DNA of 64,000 nt from NCBI RefSeq assembly GCF_033723955.1, contig NZ_CP137555.1, positions 62,001 to 126,000 of the forward strand, written 5' to 3'. The notes below the pieces were generated by a model, which saw nothing but the letters and a program-made list of their open reading frames with translations, was not told where the DNA came from and did no database searches. This document shows positions 63,512-64,000 of this stretch, piece after piece. This DNA comes from Microbulbifer pacificus (GTDB taxonomy: Bacteria; Pseudomonadota; Gammaproteobacteria; Pseudomonadales; Cellvibrionaceae). Each line of letters opens with the position of its first letter. Positions within the stretch are counted from its first letter, which is position 1. The translations under genes and the position numbers were made by a program.

Positions 63512-64000
63512 CGCGGATGATGTCGGTACCTTTCGGCGGCTTGAAGTTGAACATCGCAGACGACAGTTTCGGGTTTGCCTGCAGGCCATTGAACTGGATG
63601 TCAGTGGTCTGGCCCATACCGTCACGTACGGTCATTGCTGCGGGCAGCCCTTTGCTGTCGAAGCGGATCACCATGGATTTGAACGGTGCGGATGCACTCT
63701 TAGGAGTGAGGTAATAGGCCCCTTTCTTGCTCTCCACACTGAAGGAACCACGTATGTCTTCCACCTTGCCGCCAAGCAGCAATGCCGGGGTCTCTTTCAT
63801 GCGGTTGTCTACCGGGCGAATGGTCACCTGCTCCAGATCCGGGTCGTACAGCCACAGCTTCTGGTTGTTGGTCACCAGCAGTTGCGAGAAAGGCTCGCCG
63901 GTCTGCCAGCGCAGTTTGCCCGGTCGCTGCACGGAAAAGTTGCCGCTGCTTTTCTGCAGGGTCTTGCCCTTCTGGTCTTTAAGGGTTTGGCGGAATCCAC
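63504..64000 (-). CDS. lolA: Outer membrane lipoprotein carrier protein LolA (5' part outside window)
   Basis: The reading frame enters from the right edge and ends at 63504. The first residues seen include SSGNFSVQRPGKLRWQTGEP, followed by FSQLLVTNNQKLWLYDPDLEQVTI, the classical LolA core, and the end is ALQANPKLSS-like GLQANPKLSSAMFNFKPPKGTDII. LolA carries lipoproteins through the periplasm from LolCDE to LolB. The GTG at 63932 is internal and not the start. The signal peptide and first strands lie outside the window. Confidence 0.92.
   Translation of the reverse strand, partial: GFRQTLKDQKGKTLQKSSGNFSVQRPGKLRWQTGEPFSQLLVTNNQKLWLYDPDLEQVTIRPVDNRMKETPALLLGGKVEDIRGSFSVESKKGAYYLTPKSASAPFKSMVIRFDSKGLPAAMTVRDGMGQTTDIQFNGLQANPKLSSAMFNFKPPKGTDIIRDE

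Overview
The window reads as about 64 kb of a gammaproteobacterial chromosome, probably a marine or saline heterotroph. The Microbulbifer/Cellvibrionales neighbourhood is my best guess, at low confidence. The main reason is the right-hand gene order lolA-rarA-crcB-serS-cysG, which is familiar from Pseudomonas-like Gammaproteobacteria. The HME-RND metal pump, OmpW and TonB-receptor content fit the same group. I saw no rRNA, tRNA, CRISPR array or insertion sequence. Both edges cut genes: a P-type cation ATPase on the left and lolA on the right.

Layout. (1) 1-4.8 kb: the tail of a P-type ATPase, a low-affinity iron permease family protein, the K+ transporter Kup and a periplasmic alkylsulfatase of the SdsA type. 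(2) 4.9-21.6 kb: a stress and carbon-reserve block with PEP synthase, a tandem universal stress protein translationally coupled to a giant cyclic beta-1,2-glucan synthase (2881 aa), a second-type groEL without groES, a gap-pfkB operon and a GNAT acetyltransferase. (3) 21.7-31.7 kb: one dense, mostly overlapping operon for a group 3b (NAD(P)-linked, bidirectional) [NiFe] hydrogenase: beta, a single-domain cNMP-binding protein, gamma, delta and alpha subunits, then a maturation protease and hypA-F-C-D-E. hypB is absent and HypA lacks its zinc domain. Together, (2) and (3) resemble in content the mycobacterial DosR dormancy regulon (USP, PfkB, group 3b hydrogenase), which suggests a hypoxia or energy-starvation survival module.

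(4) 31.8-43.2 kb: an accessory-looking stretch bounded by two unrelated orphan tyrosine recombinases (31.8-32.8 kb and 41.5-42.7 kb). It holds a KfrA-like coiled-coil DNA-binding protein behind a palindrome-rich, AT-rich promoter, an acyl-CoA thioesterase and a Crp/Fnr regulator divergent from a class II aldolase plus an HD-domain protein with PhnZ-like diiron oxygenase residues. It also holds a small helical protein, OmpW with a textbook terminator, and an M3 metallopeptidase lipoprotein. (5) 43.3-53.1 kb, all on the minus strand: a CzcCBA-type metal efflux operon, a YheT-like hydrolase, and the ergothioneine genes egtB-egtD with an overlapping DUF411 lipoprotein. (6) 53.2-58.5 kb: a TonB-dependent receptor divergent from a penicillin-acylase-family Ntn hydrolase. 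(7) 58.6-64 kb: a small membrane protein behind a 13-bp perfect inverted repeat, then the cysG-serS-crcB-rarA-lolA housekeeping cluster.

Functional picture: the hydrogenase can balance NAD(P)H with H2. PEP synthase, GAPDH and PfkB steer central carbon, while USP, GroEL and periplasmic glucan protect a slowed cell. The right half handles metals (Czc, DUF411), thiol redox (ergothioneine) and envelope import and hydrolysis.
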